A stretch of 64,000 nt of DNA from Streptococcus parasanguinis (GTDB lineage: Bacteria; Bacillota; Bacilli; Lactobacillales; Streptococcaceae), in contig NZ_CP133988.1 in NCBI RefSeq assembly GCF_031582885.1, positions 124,001 to 188,000 of the forward strand, read 5' to 3'. A model generated the notes under the pieces. It saw only the letters and a program-made list of their open reading frames with translations, did not search any database and was not told the origin of the DNA. Both the position numbers and the translations under genes were made by a program. The first letter of the stretch is position 1. Each line of letters opens with the position of its first letter. Shown here one piece after another: positions 47,791-57,821 of the stretch.

Positions 47791-49920
47791 TTATTCTGCT
47801 TGTTTATCAGTGTTTTCTTCTTTCTTTGTGTCTTTTTCTCTGATCACAAGTACACCATCTTCCATATCAGCTTCTAAGTGTTTAGCCTCAAGGTGATCCA
47901 AGTGGAAGTCGGTCACCTTGTCACGGATTTGTTGTTCAACTACTCGACGGAGTGGACGAACACCCATCACTTCATCATAACCTTCTTCAGTCATGTATTC
48001 TTTGGCCGCATCGCTCACTGTCAAGTCGATGTCTTTCTTAGCAAGAGTTTTGTTCACTTCTACTAACATCAAGTCAACAATCTTAGAAAGGTCTTCCTTG
48101 CTCAAGTGTGAGAATTCAATCACAGCGTCGAAACGGTTGAGGAATTCTGGACGGAAGTAAGGTTTCAAACGATCCATAAGTTCTGGTTTATCCGCATCTT
48201 CTGTCAAGTTGGCTTCGTAACCAAAGCCAGCGTTTGAAGTAGCGATAATTACAGTGTTCTTGAAGTTGACCGTGTTCCCTTGACCATCTGTCAAACGACC
48301 ATCATCCAAGACTTGAAGGAGAAGGGTGATCACTTGAGGATCCGCCTTTTCAATTTCGTCAAGAAGGACGATTGAGTAAGGGTTACGACGAACACGTTCT
48401 GTCAAAGTATTGCTATTGTCATCATAACCAACATAACCAGCTGTTGTACCAATCAATTTAGAAACGGCTGTACGGTCGCTGTATTCTGACATGTCCAAAC
48501 GGATGATGGCATCTTTGGTTCCGAACATATCAAGCGCCAATTGTTTAGCCAATTCCGTCTTACCAACACCAGTAGGTCCTACAAAGAGGAAGCTTCCGAT
48601 TGGACGGTTCCCTTCGTCAAATCCTGCACGGTTCCGACGGATAGCACGTGCCACTGCTTCAACAGCCTTGTCTTGACCGATAACCTTAGTTTGCAAACGG
48701 TGACCCATATCTTTCAAACGTTCGATATCAGTTGCACCCATTTGTGACACTGGAATACCAGTCATCCGTTCTACTGATTCAGCCACATCGTTGATTGTTG
48801 CTGTTACTTTATGGTCTTCTGTATGGTTTTCAATTTTCTTTTCAAGTTCTTCGATACGAACTTTTGCATTAAGAGCTGCTTCGTAATCTTCTTTAGCAGC
48901 TGCAGCTTCTTGTTTAGCTTTTTCTTCTTCAATTTCATGTTCCACAGCATGGACATCTGTTACTGGATGTTGGGCTGCCAAATGAGCAGCTGTCACATCG
49001 ACCAAGTCAATGGCCTTATCAGGCAAGCTACGTTGTGGAATGTATTGGATCGAATAATCAACCGCTGCTTTCAAAACTTCATCTGGCAAGATGACATTGT
49101 GGTGTTTTTCATAAAGATCACGGATCCCTTGGAGAATCTTGAAAGTATCTTCAGCTGATGGAGCATTGACTTTCACTTCGTTGAAACGACGAGCAAGAGC
49201 CGCATTCTTCAAGATGGTGTTACGGTATTCATCTTGAGTGGTTGCACCAATGACAGTCAATTCCCCACGTGAAAGAGCAGGTTTGATGATATCCGCAAGA
49301 CCTTTAGATCCTTGACCATCACCTGTGCTGCCTGCACCAAGGATTTGATGGATTTCATCAAAGAAGAGAACGACATTTCCCATAGCTTTGACTTCTTGGA
49401 TCAGATTTTGAATATTTTCTTCAAAGCTACCACGGTATTGCGTACCAGCTTCTAGACCAGAAATATCAATCGAGATGATTTCTTTGTTTTTGATAGCCGC
49501 TGGAACATCCCCGTTCACAATAGCTTGTGCCAAACCTTCTACAACTGCTGTTTTACCAACACCGGCATCCCCTACAAGGACAGGGTTGTTCTTGGTACGA
49601 CGAGACAAGATTTCAGCAGTTTCTTGAATTTCTTTATTACGTCCGATGACCGGATCCAATTTTCCTTCACGAGCTTCTTCGGTCAAGTTACGACCAAGTT
49701 TTGCAAGGATCCCATCTTGTTTCATTCCTTTACCTTGATGGTGTTGCACTTGCTCACTTCCTTCATTTGGAAGTTGACCAGTTTGGCGGTAAATAGCGAA
49801 TTCTTCTGGTGTCACTTCACGACCGTTGATCATGTAGCGACGGCTTTCAGAACGAAAACCACCCATGTTTCCCATTAGTTGATTGAAAAGATCATCCATA
49901 TTGTTAAAGTTGTTATTCAT
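47791..49920 (-). CDS. clpL: ATP-dependent chaperone ClpL
   Basis: 709 aa. Short N-terminal region rich in Asn ([17 protein letters not shown]) in place of the Clp N-domain or the ClpE zinc finger, then AAA1 (GDAGVGKTA near 117), a short coiled-coil middle domain (about 320-365), AAA2 (GPTGVGKTE near 448) and the C-terminal small domain. It has no ClpP-binding loop of the usual type, so it works as a heat-protective disaggregase. Its leader holds a 20-codon ORF (49971-50033). No CIRCE or clear CtsR box seen. Confidence 0.94.
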   Translation of the reverse strand: MNNNFNNMDDLFNQLMGNMGGFRSESRRYMINGREVTPEEFAIYRQTGQLPNEGSEQVQHHQGKGMKQDGILAKLGRNLTEEAREGKLDPVIGRNKEIQETAEILSRRTKNNPVLVGDAGVGKTAVVEGLAQAIVNGDVPAAIKNKEIISIDISGLEAGTQYRGSFEENIQNLIQEVKAMGNVVLFFDEIHQILGAGSTGDGQGSKGLADIIKPALSRGELTVIGATTQDEYRNTILKNAALARRFNEVKVNAPSAEDTFKILQGIRDLYEKHHNVILPDEVLKAAVDYSIQYIPQRSLPDKAIDLVDVTAAHLAAQHPVTDVHAVEHEIEEEKAKQEAAAAKEDYEAALNAKVRIEELEKKIENHTEDHKVTATINDVAESVERMTGIPVSQMGATDIERLKDMGHRLQTKVIGQDKAVEAVARAIRRNRAGFDEGNRPIGSFLFVGPTGVGKTELAKQLALDMFGTKDAIIRLDMSEYSDRTAVSKLIGTTAGYVGYDDNSNTLTERVRRNPYSIVLLDEIEKADPQVITLLLQVLDDGRLTDGQGNTVNFKNTVIIATSNAGFGYEANLTEDADKPELMDRLKPYFRPEFLNRFDAVIEFSHLSKEDLSKIVDLMLVEVNKTLAKKDIDLTVSDAAKEYMTEEGYDEVMGVRPLRRVVEQQIRDKVTDFHLDHLEAKHLEADMEDGVLVIREKDTKKEENTDKQAE

Positions 49921-49970
49921 AGTTGTTACCTCATTTTACATAATTTTAATTCATTTATTTAATAATAGCC

Positions 49971-50033
49971 CTACAGGCTAACAGTTTCTATTTTCCTTTT
50001 ATCAATTAGTTGTCTTAATTCTGGAAATAGCAT
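49971..50033 (-). CDS. 20-aa upstream ORF in the clpL leader
   Basis: ATG at 50033 to TAG at 49971, encoding MLFPELRQLIDKRKIETVSL. A GGAAGGGAG site lies about eight bases before the ATG. It sits in the roughly 180-base clpL leader, between the promoter and clpL. Its end overlaps a short hairpin (TAGCC-TGTA-GGGCTA). Translation could influence clpL expression. Confidence 0.5.
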   Translation of the reverse strand: MLFPELRQLIDKRKIETVSL

Positions 50034-50105
50034 ATCACCATCTCCCTTCCACTATTGATCTTGTAAACCAGTAGGTTTTTCAACCTCTTTTTGTTTACAT
50101 AAATT

Positions 50106-50134
50106 ATTATAACGTAGACTGATTTCTTTGTCAA
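50106..50134 (-). promoter_or_regulatory. clpL promoter
   Basis: Minus-strand TTGACA (50134-50129) and TATAAT (50111-50106), 17-bp spacer: full consensus. The leader to clpL is about 180 bases. Confidence 0.92.
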
Positions 50135-50164
50135 CACTTTTTTACATAATTTTTAAAAATTTTT

Positions 50165-50192
50165 TAAAAAAATCTGGATGTCACTCCAGATT
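50165..50192 (-). terminator. Terminator of the lipase-effector operon
   Basis: AATCTGGA (50171-50178) pairs with TCCAGATT (50185-50192); T run on the minus strand. Confidence 0.85.
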
Positions 50193-50216
50193 CCACATTT
50201 AAATAGAAGTTCTTGG

Positions 50217-50516
50217 CTAGATAGATTTAAATTTCCCAGCTTTTTCTTGAATAGCCGCCTGTACATTTTTAGCAAATTGACCCACCATGGACTGATCCTG
50301 TTGTTTTCCAACTACCTGGACGTCTTCTTCGGCTACTGTTGCAATCGCAGTCAATCCATCATTGTAACGTTTCTCAACTCCTGCCTTGCAGGTCAACAAA
50401 ACGGGCGCATAGACAACACGGATTAAATCTTTTTCAAGTTTTTTTCGGCTTTCGATGATCCTCATCTTATCTTTCATATCTAAATCAAAGAAATCTTTGA
50501 CTGGACTATCACCCAT
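50217..50516 (-). CDS. 99-aa helical partner protein (TlaA-like)
   Basis: Small soluble protein starting MGDSPVKDFFDLDMKDKM, mixed helical, C-terminal GKFKSI. No signal peptide. Last gene of the lipase-effector operon, 18 bases after the 126-aa gene. Position and size match the second TlaA-type partner of the staphylococcal TslA system; no sequence motif proves it. Confidence 0.55.
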   Translation of the reverse strand: MGDSPVKDFFDLDMKDKMRIIESRKKLEKDLIRVVYAPVLLTCKAGVEKRYNDGLTAIATVAEEDVQVVGKQQDQSMVGQFAKNVQAAIQEKAGKFKSI

Positions 50517-50534
50517 ACTTCCTCCTCTTCTATA

Positions 50535-50915
50535 CTATGAAACTTTATCTTGTGCAAACTCCTCTTCCAGTTGGCGTCTATCTTTCCGGTAGGATTGCCA
50601 TAAATTCTCTTCCTCGATTTCGATCTGTTTTAAGGCTACTTGTGCAACTTCTCTAGCTTCGAGATCATACTCTTCTATACAGCGATGGAGGGACTCCCAT
50701 CCACAACTGACATCAACCTCCTGCTCTTGTAAAAAGGAAGCTGCCATCGCATACTCTTCTTCCAGCATCTGGGTGAAGAGCTGCTGTTTTCTTTCTACTA
50801 AGCAACGCTTTTCATCTAACTCCAAGCGCGCTTTTTGGAACTCTCTTTCCAAGTGATCTAGTTTCTTTTCCTTTTTTGAAAGAGTAGATGAAATTAATAA
50901 GCTAGTTGTTCCCAC
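50535..50915 (-). CDS. 126-aa coiled-coil partner protein (TlaA-like)
   Basis: Almost entirely helical and strongly charged (SKKEKKLDHLEREFQKAR, QIEIEEENLWQSYRKDR). GTG start at 50915, inside the end of the effector gene (22-base overlap), with AGGAG about ten bases before it. Likely pairs with the helical C-terminal domain of the effector for delivery to EssC. Confidence 0.6.
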   Translation of the reverse strand: MGTTSLLISSTLSKKEKKLDHLEREFQKARLELDEKRCLVERKQQLFTQMLEEEYAMAASFLQEQEVDVSCGWESLHRCIEEYDLEAREVAQVALKQIEIEEENLWQSYRKDRRQLEEEFAQDKVS

Positions 50916-52504
50916 TGGTTCATTTCTCCTGCTATTTCTTGATCTTTTGCTTTTAAGAGTTCAATTCCTGCATTCACTTGCTCATTTAAAGCATGAAATT
51001 CATTCGATAAGGACTGATATGTAGCCAAACGATTGTCGAACCTTTCTCTTACTTCAGTGACAACTGTTTGCCTTGTTGCACCAGCCTGTGCATAGGCCTC
51101 TTCTACTTCGGAAAGATTGAGAATGAAGCCTTTCGGAACGGTCTGTAATACTTTCTCCAAAGCTTCTAAATCTGTATCCAGTTGTTCCTTAGATTTCTGA
51201 GCTTGCCCCAGCCCTTCATCCACTACTCGAATCAGCTCATCAGAAGCCAAGCGCGCCTGCAAAGCATCAAGATAAATCCGTTCACTTGAGCTCAGTCCAC
51301 CACCTGTTTTTTGCAATTTATCCTTTAGGCGATAGTAAACCTTCATCCGCTCTTCGATGATTTCCTTCCGAGTGATGGCTTCCGTTCCCTTTTCAAGAAC
51401 CAAATTTCCATTCTTATCATAGATATAACCATGCATCATGTGCTGCAGGCCAGTATTTATCAAATTCTTAGTTTTGAGGTGCTTGACAATCCCACTTGAT
51501 TCCTTGCTTCCAGAATCCTGATAGCCCAAGCTAACCAAATCTTTATGGTCAATGTGATTGTAGATTTTGTACTTCAACGAATCTATACGCGCTTTTTGCT
51601 CGGGTGTTAAGATGGAATAGGCATTAGGACCATTGTATAGGTGTACGGTCCCAATATGAGACGCTTCTTCTTCCGTCAAGCAGGCAAGCGCATACTGAAT
51701 ATTCATAGACCCCAGAGAGTGACCGTATAGATCGATCTTGGCATTAGGGTATTTTCGGATCACCTCTTTCAAATGAGCTGCAGCATCTTTAAATTGCGGA
51801 GGCGGGAAAGTACCTCTATCTTTGTTGTACTCTTTTAAAATGGTAGCCCCAATAAATACTGGAAACTTTGCTTGACTATCAATTAGAATATCCGTTCCCA
51901 TACCATATAGATTTGCTTTCGCCTCACGATAAGCATTTGTTATTGGATTACTTCTAATACTCTTGACAAAGCTTTTTACATTATTTCCAACATTTTTATC
52001 GAGTAAACTAAACGGATAACTAATAAGCTCCGAAATATTATAATCGGCAGTTTCATCCCTTTTTTTCAAATTCTCCTTAATCTTATCTCTGGTGAATCTT
52101 TTCGCATAATCTGTCGCATAGTTCGCCGCTCCATTGGGACCAAGAATGTTAGAAGCAGCAGGCAAATCTGTCTTTACCCAATCCGTAAATGTATCATGGA
52201 GTAATTTTTGTGTACTTGTTTCAGTTTCAGATCCCTTCATCAAGACTGTCACGTCATGGATTTGGGCACGCGCTTCATCAGAAGCAGTATAGGGGACTGG
52301 ATCTTGTTCAACACCCTTGCCACTATCCGTTAGTACGAAGACCTGTTCTTCATTGCCATTTACACTATCATAGATATGAGCTAAGTTACCAATATAATCA
52401 TCTCCATCGTTAATAGAATAATCTTGCCCCATTTCTAACGGTTGATATTCTAATAAGGATGTTTTCTGATGTTGAAGATCCGAAAAATTAGAATTAATGA
52501 CCAT
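50894..52504 (-). CDS. Putative T7SS lipase effector, reverse domain order (TslA-like)
   Basis: 536 aa from the ATG at 52504, six bases after AGAGGAG; the GTG just upstream is too close to the site. The first 380 residues form an alpha/beta hydrolase with the nucleophile elbow GHSLGS (Ser 263) and probable Asp (319-322) and His (355-358). The last 150 residues are long helices (LATYQSLSNEFHALNEQVNAGI ...) like an LXG-type secretion domain placed at the C-terminus. No signal peptide. This is the reverse arrangement described for TslA of S. aureus. The lipoprotein gene upstream overlaps it by 11 bases. Confidence 0.75.
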   Translation of the reverse strand: MVINSNFSDLQHQKTSLLEYQPLEMGQDYSINDGDDYIGNLAHIYDSVNGNEEQVFVLTDSGKGVEQDPVPYTASDEARAQIHDVTVLMKGSETETSTQKLLHDTFTDWVKTDLPAASNILGPNGAANYATDYAKRFTRDKIKENLKKRDETADYNISELISYPFSLLDKNVGNNVKSFVKSIRSNPITNAYREAKANLYGMGTDILIDSQAKFPVFIGATILKEYNKDRGTFPPPQFKDAAAHLKEVIRKYPNAKIDLYGHSLGSMNIQYALACLTEEEASHIGTVHLYNGPNAYSILTPEQKARIDSLKYKIYNHIDHKDLVSLGYQDSGSKESSGIVKHLKTKNLINTGLQHMMHGYIYDKNGNLVLEKGTEAITRKEIIEERMKVYYRLKDKLQKTGGGLSSSERIYLDALQARLASDELIRVVDEGLGQAQKSKEQLDTDLEALEKVLQTVPKGFILNLSEVEEAYAQAGATRQTVVTEVRERFDNRLATYQSLSNEFHALNEQVNAGIELLKAKDQEIAGEMNQWEQLAY

Positions 52505-52889
52505 CACTTTCTCCTCTTATTAGTCTCGTTAACTTTTTTGGCATTCCAGACGCTGCAACGGTATATTCCCCTGAATCTTCCTCTTGAACTGTCATATTGA
52601 TTATTAATGTATCATCATTGTTAATGACTACCTCTAGAATCAGCCCTCCCATTGGATTATATTTTAATTTATCTTTTAAAATCCTATAAGTCTTTATTTT
52701 TCCATTTGGAGTCAGTGCTTCCGGATCTAGTTTTTTTAAATATTTTTCAATCGCCACTTTCATCTTCTTACTCTCTGCGATTTGAATCATTTCTTGTTTT
52801 TTGGCAGATTGTCCATTAAAAAAGCTACAGCCTCCTAAGCTCAGGCTAAATACTACCATTATCAACACAATAAATTTACTTTTTTTCAT
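52494..52889 (-). CDS. DUF1310 family lipoprotein, candidate immunity protein
   Basis: 131 aa. Lipobox LGGC (Cys about 21), then a DUF1310-type domain (EMIQIAESKKMKVAIEKYLKKLDPEAL, KYNPMGGLI, EEDSGEY). It overlaps the lipase gene that follows, suggesting toxin-antidote coupling, like lipoprotein TilA with TslA. The domain itself has no known activity. Confidence 0.7.
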   Translation of the reverse strand: MKKSKFIVLIMVVFSLSLGGCSFFNGQSAKKQEMIQIAESKKMKVAIEKYLKKLDPEALTPNGKIKTYRILKDKLKYNPMGGLILEVVINNDDTLIINMTVQEEDSGEYTVAASGMPKKLTRLIRGESDGH

Positions 52890-52925
52890 CTTCTTCCCAT
52901 TCTTTCTTCAGGTTTCTTAAAATTT

Positions 52926-52954
52926 ATTATACAAAATTCTATCCATACCTGAAA
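52926..52954 (-). promoter_or_regulatory. Promoter of the lipase-effector operon
   Basis: Minus-strand TTTCAG (52954-52949) and TATAAT (52931-52926), 17-bp spacer, leader about 30 bases. Upstream, GTTAC-like repeats occur at 52957-53012. Confidence 0.55.
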
Positions 52955-53075
52955 TGTTACTTTTGTTAAAAAATGTTGCCAAATCGTTACAAGCACTAGC
53001 TATTAATGTAACATACCAGCTTTGATCCAGAAATGTTTCTATTTAACTATATTAGGGGTATTTACCTATATGAGT

Positions 53076-53474
53076 TTATTTTCCAGTCTCTTCTGCTTTA
53101 CTTAACAGATCATCTAATTTTGCTGAAATACCGTAACTACCTGCTTCGAACTGTCCTGAATCTTCCATTTGAACAGTCGTATCGATCGTTAACTTTTTAT
53201 CGCCATTGATAACGAGAGAGACATTCATCCCTCCCATTGGATTGTATTCCAATTCACCTTTTATCAGGGTATAGGAGTGAATAACCCCTTCTGAAGTGAA
53301 AGCTTTCGGATCGATACTGGTTAACAAGTGTTTTATCGCTCGCTCCATTTTCGTGCTTTCTGCGATCTGAATCATTTCCCTTCTCTCAGCAGCTTTATCT
53401 GTAAAAAGACTGCAGCCTCCTAGAAACAAAGTCAGTAAGAATAGTAGTAAAAATCGTTGTTTTTTATCAGTCAT
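53076..53474 (-). CDS. DUF1310 family lipoprotein, second copy
   Basis: 132 aa paralog of the 52494-52889 gene: same signal and Cys (LGGC), EMIQIAESTKMERAIKHLL, KAFTSEGVIHSY, YNPMGGM and MEDSGQFEAGSYGISAKLDDLL. Separated from it by 186 bases that carry a promoter, so it has its own transcript. Extra immunity copies against variant toxins are common. Confidence 0.7.
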   Translation of the reverse strand: MTDKKQRFLLLFLLTLFLGGCSLFTDKAAERREMIQIAESTKMERAIKHLLTSIDPKAFTSEGVIHSYTLIKGELEYNPMGGMNVSLVINGDKKLTIDTTVQMEDSGQFEAGSYGISAKLDDLLSKAEETGK

Positions 53475-53581
53475 ATTTCCCTCTCACTTATATTATTCGT
53501 AATGATTTCTAAAAAATGAGCCAATTTTTAAAAATTTTTTCCAGAACCTAAAAAACACACCCTTACTGGGTGTGTCTCCTG

Positions 53582-54346
53582 TTAAATCATATATTCGACG
53601 CTATAAGTGGCATCGGATAAAATCCGTGAAAGGAATTGTTTGGTTCGTTCTTCTTTTGGACTGTTGAAGAATTCATGTGGTTCGTTTTCTTCGATGATGT
53701 GTCCGCCATCCATAAAGATGACGTTGTTGGCTACATCACGCGCAAAGCCCATCTCATGGGTTACGACAACCATGGTCACTCCTTCTTGGGCCAATTGCTT
53801 CATGACATCTAAGACGTCACCGACCAACTCTGGGTCTAGCGCTGAAGTCGGCTCGTCCAGCAAGATCACGTCTGGTTTCACTGCGATGGCACGCGCGATT
53901 CCGATCCGTTGCTGCTGGCCACCTGACAATTGAGAAGGATAGTAATCCTTGTAAGCGAGGAGACCAACTTTTTCAAGGGCTGATTCTGCCCGTTGGATAG
54001 CTTCTTCTTTTGGAATCTTCCGAGCCACAACCAGGCCTTCTAAGATATTTTCGAGCGCTGTTTTGTTAGCGAAGAGATTGTAATGCTGGAAGACAAAGGC
54101 TGTCTTTTGGCGAATTTCTAAAATTTCCTTTTTGCTGAGTTTTGAGAGATCATACTCTTTTCCACCCAAAGTCAAACGGCCTGTATCTGCCTTTTCCAAG
54201 TGATTGAGGCAGCGAAGGAAGGTTGTTTTTCCTGATCCAGATGGACCCAAAATAACGACGACATCCCCTTGGTTGACCTTGAGATTAACATCTACCAGGA
54301 CCTGGTGGTCCTTAAATTTTTTCGATACGTGTTCTACTTCTAACAT
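53582..54346 (-). CDS. Amino acid ABC transporter ATPase
   Basis: 254 aa with GPSGSGKTT (about 34-42), LSGGQQQR signature and [13 protein letters not shown] Walker B: polar amino-acid uptake family (GlnQ/TcyN-like). Last gene of a seven-gene operon, 19 bases after a permease. Couples ATP to import of the substrate bound by the 55815-56693 protein. Confidence 0.95.
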   Translation of the reverse strand: MLEVEHVSKKFKDHQVLVDVNLKVNQGDVVVILGPSGSGKTTFLRCLNHLEKADTGRLTLGGKEYDLSKLSKKEILEIRQKTAFVFQHYNLFANKTALENILEGLVVARKIPKEEAIQRAESALEKVGLLAYKDYYPSQLSGGQQQRIGIARAIAVKPDVILLDEPTSALDPELVGDVLDVMKQLAQEGVTMVVVTHEMGFARDVANNVIFMDGGHIIEENEPHEFFNSPKEERTKQFLSRILSDATYSVEYMI

Positions 54347-54365
54347 CTTCTTATTTCTCCTTCTT

Positions 54366-55052
54366 CTATGCGAGTGTCAGGCGTTTTTCTAAGAGATTGA
54401 ATCCCCATTGAATCACCCCACAAATGACAATATAAAGAATAAAAATCACTAGATAGGATTCAAAATATTGATAGCCATAAGAGGCTTCGACCTTGGCAAT
54501 GGCGGTGATATCCTTGATGGTCATGACAAAGACAAGGGAGGTTCCTTTGACCAAGTTGATAACCAGGTTACACAAATTGGGAAGGGCTGCACGCAAGGCT
54601 TGTGGAAAAACAATGCGGATGTAGGCTTGACGATTAGTCAAACCAATGGCTTGCGCTGCTTCTAGCTGGCCCTTATCAACGGTCAGAATGGCTGACCGTA
54701 GAATTTCAGCAAGACTTCCTGTTGTCATCAAGCTAAAGATGATAAAGGCATAGTAAATAGGATTGATCTCAAAGACATTAAAGTGACTACCAATACTCTT
54801 AAAAAAGCTATTTAAGAGGCTGGGAAAGAGACTATAAAAGAAGAGAATCAAGAGAATCGGAGGCGTCGCGCGGATAAAGGCTAAGTAAATCACTGAGAAA
54901 CTGCGAACACCTTTGACCTTATAGATCTGACCGAGTGCCAAAAAGAGGGCTGGAAAGAAACTCAAAAGAATCGATACGACCATGATCAGAAGGGTCACTG
55001 GAACACCACCCAAGGTGGCTAGAAATGCTTTACTAATAAAATTGAAATCCAT
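54366..55052 (-). CDS. Amino acid ABC transporter permease B
   Basis: 228 aa, about five membrane helices and the EAA-type loop ([29 protein letters not shown]). Starts three bases after the upstream permease. Pairs with permease A; two different permeases are typical of TcyL/TcyM-type cystine importers. Confidence 0.94.
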   Translation of the reverse strand: MDFNFISKAFLATLGGVPVTLLIMVVSILLSFFPALFLALGQIYKVKGVRSFSVIYLAFIRATPPILLILFFYSLFPSLLNSFFKSIGSHFNVFEINPIYYAFIIFSLMTTGSLAEILRSAILTVDKGQLEAAQAIGLTNRQAYIRIVFPQALRAALPNLCNLVINLVKGTSLVFVMTIKDITAIAKVEASYGYQYFESYLVIFILYIVICGVIQWGFNLLEKRLTLA

Positions 55053-55055
55053 AAG

Positions 55056-55748
55056 CTACCTTTCTGTTACACTGAGTCGTTTCTCAAGGAGTTGAGCGGA
55101 GAAGGAGATCACAAGGGCAATTCCCCAGTATATCACTGCTACGGCTGTATAGGTCTCGAGGGAATAATTCCCAAGATTGCGGCTGATCAAGTTATTGCCT
55201 GCTCCCATGATATCGATAAAGCCAATGGTATAAGCCAAAGCGGCATCGCGCATGAGGTTCAAGATGGCAGTCGTCATATTTGGAAGAGCCACGCGAAAGG
55301 CTTGGGGAAGGACAATCCGCCAAATGGTCTGAGCTGGTGTCAATCCGATACTCAAGCCTGCTTCCATCTGACCTTTTGGAATGGCCAAATAGGCTGCCTT
55401 GAAGACCTCAGAAATCATCGCGGCAAAGAGAAGAAACATGGCAACCAAGACAAAGACAAACTTGGACCAGTGGTCAATATCTACTCCCAACCACCAGTTC
55501 AAAAATTGGGGCAGTCCATAAAAGACCAAAAAGAGCAAGACAATCGGAGGGGTACAACGCAAAGTAAAGACATAGCCTTTTGCCAGACCTGCTCCTACCT
55601 TATCTTCTGATACTTGTGCCCAAGTCAAAACCAAGCCAAATGCAGAACCGAGAACCGTCGTTAAAACCATCAAAGCTAGGGTCGCTGGTAGAGCTTGGAC
55701 CAAGGTTGGAAGAAATGACCAGACCTTGGAAATGTCGTATGAGACCAT
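55056..55748 (-). CDS. Amino acid ABC transporter permease A
   Basis: 230 aa, membrane helices and EAA loop (EAGLSIGLTPAQTIWRIVLPQAFRVALPN), paralogous to the next permease. Between the solute-binding protein and permease B. Confidence 0.94.
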   Translation of the reverse strand: MVSYDISKVWSFLPTLVQALPATLALMVLTTVLGSAFGLVLTWAQVSEDKVGAGLAKGYVFTLRCTPPIVLLFLVFYGLPQFLNWWLGVDIDHWSKFVFVLVAMFLLFAAMISEVFKAAYLAIPKGQMEAGLSIGLTPAQTIWRIVLPQAFRVALPNMTTAILNLMRDAALAYTIGFIDIMGAGNNLISRNLGNYSLETYTAVAVIYWGIALVISFSAQLLEKRLSVTER

Positions 55749-55814
55749 GTTTCTTTTCCTTTCTGTATCCGTATAGAAATAAGGAAGCTGGGGCTATGCG
55801 CACCCAGTTTCATC

Positions 55815-56693
55815 TTATTTCTCTTTATCTACATAACTGAAGACATCTTCACCGAAATATTTTTTCGACAATTTAGCAAGTGTGCCATCTTTTTCTAATT
55901 CTTTGATGGCCTTGCTGTATTCTTCCGCAAATTTTTCGTTTTTCTTATCCTTATGGATCAATGGGTAAGTTGGAATTCCTTTGTAGGCAAACCAGCTCAG
56001 TTTGTCCGCATATTGGTGGTAAGAACCATCTTTATCTGTGACAGCTTTTTCAAAGGAAAGTTTGATGTCAAAGAAGGCATCGTAACGTCCTTCAAGAACC
56101 CAAGCATAAGCATCTGCGACTTTGAAAGATTCCGCAGCTGTTAATTCGATTTGTTGGTCCTTATGCTTTTCATTGTATTCTTTAATAACATTCCACTGCG
56201 CATTTTGTGGTGAAATTGGAACCAATTTTCCTTTTTCTTTAGCGAAGTCATCGATGTTCTTGTATTTTTTCGCATCTTCTTTCCGAACGGTAAATCCGAT
56301 GATACTTGCTCCGATTGGTTCTTTTGGAATGATGAATTTCTTGGCACGTTCTTCGGTATACCAAGCTCCTTTGGTTCCGATATCGTATTTACCAGATTCT
56401 AGACCGATCAAGAGATCGTCATCACTTGTTCCAGTGTACTCAAACTTGTAGTCTGGTAGTTTTTCGTCAATGGCTTTGAGAACGGCTACTTCATAGCCAT
56501 CTGATTCTCCTTTTTCATCAACGAAATCATACGGTACATAGTTTTGAGTGTGGGCTACTTTCAAGGTTGTTACCTTGTTCGATCCTGTTGAGCCTTTGCT
56601 ATCGTTTGCATGGTTTAAGCTCCGTCCAAGAATGGTTGCACCTGCAATGGCAAGCACTGCCACCCCACCGATAATCCATGTTTTTTTACTCAT
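55815..56693 (-). CDS. Amino acid ABC transporter substrate-binding protein
   Basis: 292 aa, family 3 solute-binding protein (VPYDFVDEKGESDGYEVAVLKAI, SDDDLLIGLESGKYDI). The N-terminus MSKKTWIIGGVAVLAIAGATILG is a hydrophobic anchor without a lipobox cysteine, so it is probably held by an uncleaved helix rather than lipid. Substrate not evident; the cystine/S-compound group (TcyJ/K) is the closest-looking guess. Follows the UroD-like gene by 27 bases. Confidence 0.9.
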   Translation of the reverse strand: MSKKTWIIGGVAVLAIAGATILGRSLNHANDSKGSTGSNKVTTLKVAHTQNYVPYDFVDEKGESDGYEVAVLKAIDEKLPDYKFEYTGTSDDDLLIGLESGKYDIGTKGAWYTEERAKKFIIPKEPIGASIIGFTVRKEDAKKYKNIDDFAKEKGKLVPISPQNAQWNVIKEYNEKHKDQQIELTAAESFKVADAYAWVLEGRYDAFFDIKLSFEKAVTDKDGSYHQYADKLSWFAYKGIPTYPLIHKDKKNEKFAEEYSKAIKELEKDGTLAKLSKKYFGEDVFSYVDKEK

Positions 56694-56720
56694 ACTCTGT
56701 TCTCCCTTTTTCCATTTTCC

Positions 56721-57722
56721 TTATTCTGCTGCAGCTTCACGAACCCATTCGATTCGTTCTTCATCAATGTCACTTGGAATCGTACAATCGGCACCAATGA
56801 CCAAGCCTGTGGTTCCTGTTTCTGCGATGATGCGTTTGGTTTCTGCTTGGATCGCAGCCTTGTCTCCTGTGTAGAGAAGACCATTTTTGCCATTTTCAAA
56901 ACCACCAAGAACCGTGCGTCCACCGAAGATTTCGCGTCCTTCTGCTAGGCTGATTCCTTCTGGTCCGACTGCCCAGTTAATGACTTGGGCTGGGTAGTCT
57001 GTGAAGAGGTGGATATCATTGCGAGCTCCTTCGTAGCCACAGATATGAAGGATATTTACGCCACCGGCTTCATTGGCTGTTTCTAAGACATGGAGTTCAC
57101 TTGCTGCGATGACTTGTTTGTATACTTCTTGGCTCACGCGCGCATCTTGGATGCTTTGAACACTGAGGTAGATCCCGTCTGCCCCTGCTTCTTTGATGAT
57201 TCGTTGGCTCAAACTTGCAATATCTTGGCCAATCGTATCCAATACTTTTTTAAGAGTTGCTGCATCTTGATCGATAAAGTTTGCGATCAAGTCATCTCCT
57301 CCTGAAACTTCTCCGACCAACCATTTGAAGTAGGTCACTGGAGCAAAGATATTGTAGATAGCCACAATGTCTTCTTCAAAACCGGCACGGATTTTTTTAA
57401 CGAGCTCTACTTGCTCTGTGATCCATGGATGATCTGCTCCGAGTGGTTCAATCCCTGCTAAGTCAGAGATATTTTCAAGGCCTTTGTGAATGGCTGGATT
57501 TGGATAAGCAAAGTAACCATCGCTCATGAGTTTGACAAAGTCTGGTTTGACCTTGTGAAGGAAGTTTTTATGTCCATTCAGGTTTTTTTCAATAATTTCC
57601 GGATTAGAAAATCCTTTCAACCATTCTTCTTCTGTTGTAAAATGATGCCAAAATCCAACTGGCACACGGTCAACTGCTTCTCCTTTAAAAGCTTTTAAGA
57701 CTAATTCTCTTTTTGATGACAT
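56721..57722 (-). CDS. UroD-fold protein with MtaA-type zinc motif, copy 1
   Basis: 333 aa TIM-barrel protein of the uroporphyrinogen decarboxylase superfamily. His 226, Cys 228 (HIC) and Cys 313 (GADC) form the HxC...C zinc pattern of methyltransferases such as MtaA/MtbA, and heme synthesis genes are not expected in streptococci, so methyl transfer rather than decarboxylation is likely. Its partner gene of equal length is 318 bases upstream. Co-transcribed with an amino-acid importer. Confidence 0.85.
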   Translation of the reverse strand: MSSKRELVLKAFKGEAVDRVPVGFWHHFTTEEEWLKGFSNPEIIEKNLNGHKNFLHKVKPDFVKLMSDGYFAYPNPAIHKGLENISDLAGIEPLGADHPWITEQVELVKKIRAGFEEDIVAIYNIFAPVTYFKWLVGEVSGGDDLIANFIDQDAATLKKVLDTIGQDIASLSQRIIKEAGADGIYLSVQSIQDARVSQEVYKQVIAASELHVLETANEAGGVNILHICGYEGARNDIHLFTDYPAQVINWAVGPEGISLAEGREIFGGRTVLGGFENGKNGLLYTGDKAAIQAETKRIIAETGTTGLVIGADCTIPSDIDEERIEWVREAAAE

Positions 57723-57821
57723 GTTCTTACCTCGTTCTAATCTTTTCTTGTTTGTTATCTTATCACTTCGATAATTGTTTGACTAATATATATTTTTTAT
57801 CAAGCTCTTCATCTTTTTTTA

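Noticed and set aside
50035-50160. CtsR or CIRCE element at clpL
   Set aside because: Neither the heptad direct repeat of CtsR nor the CIRCE inverted repeat is visible around the promoter.
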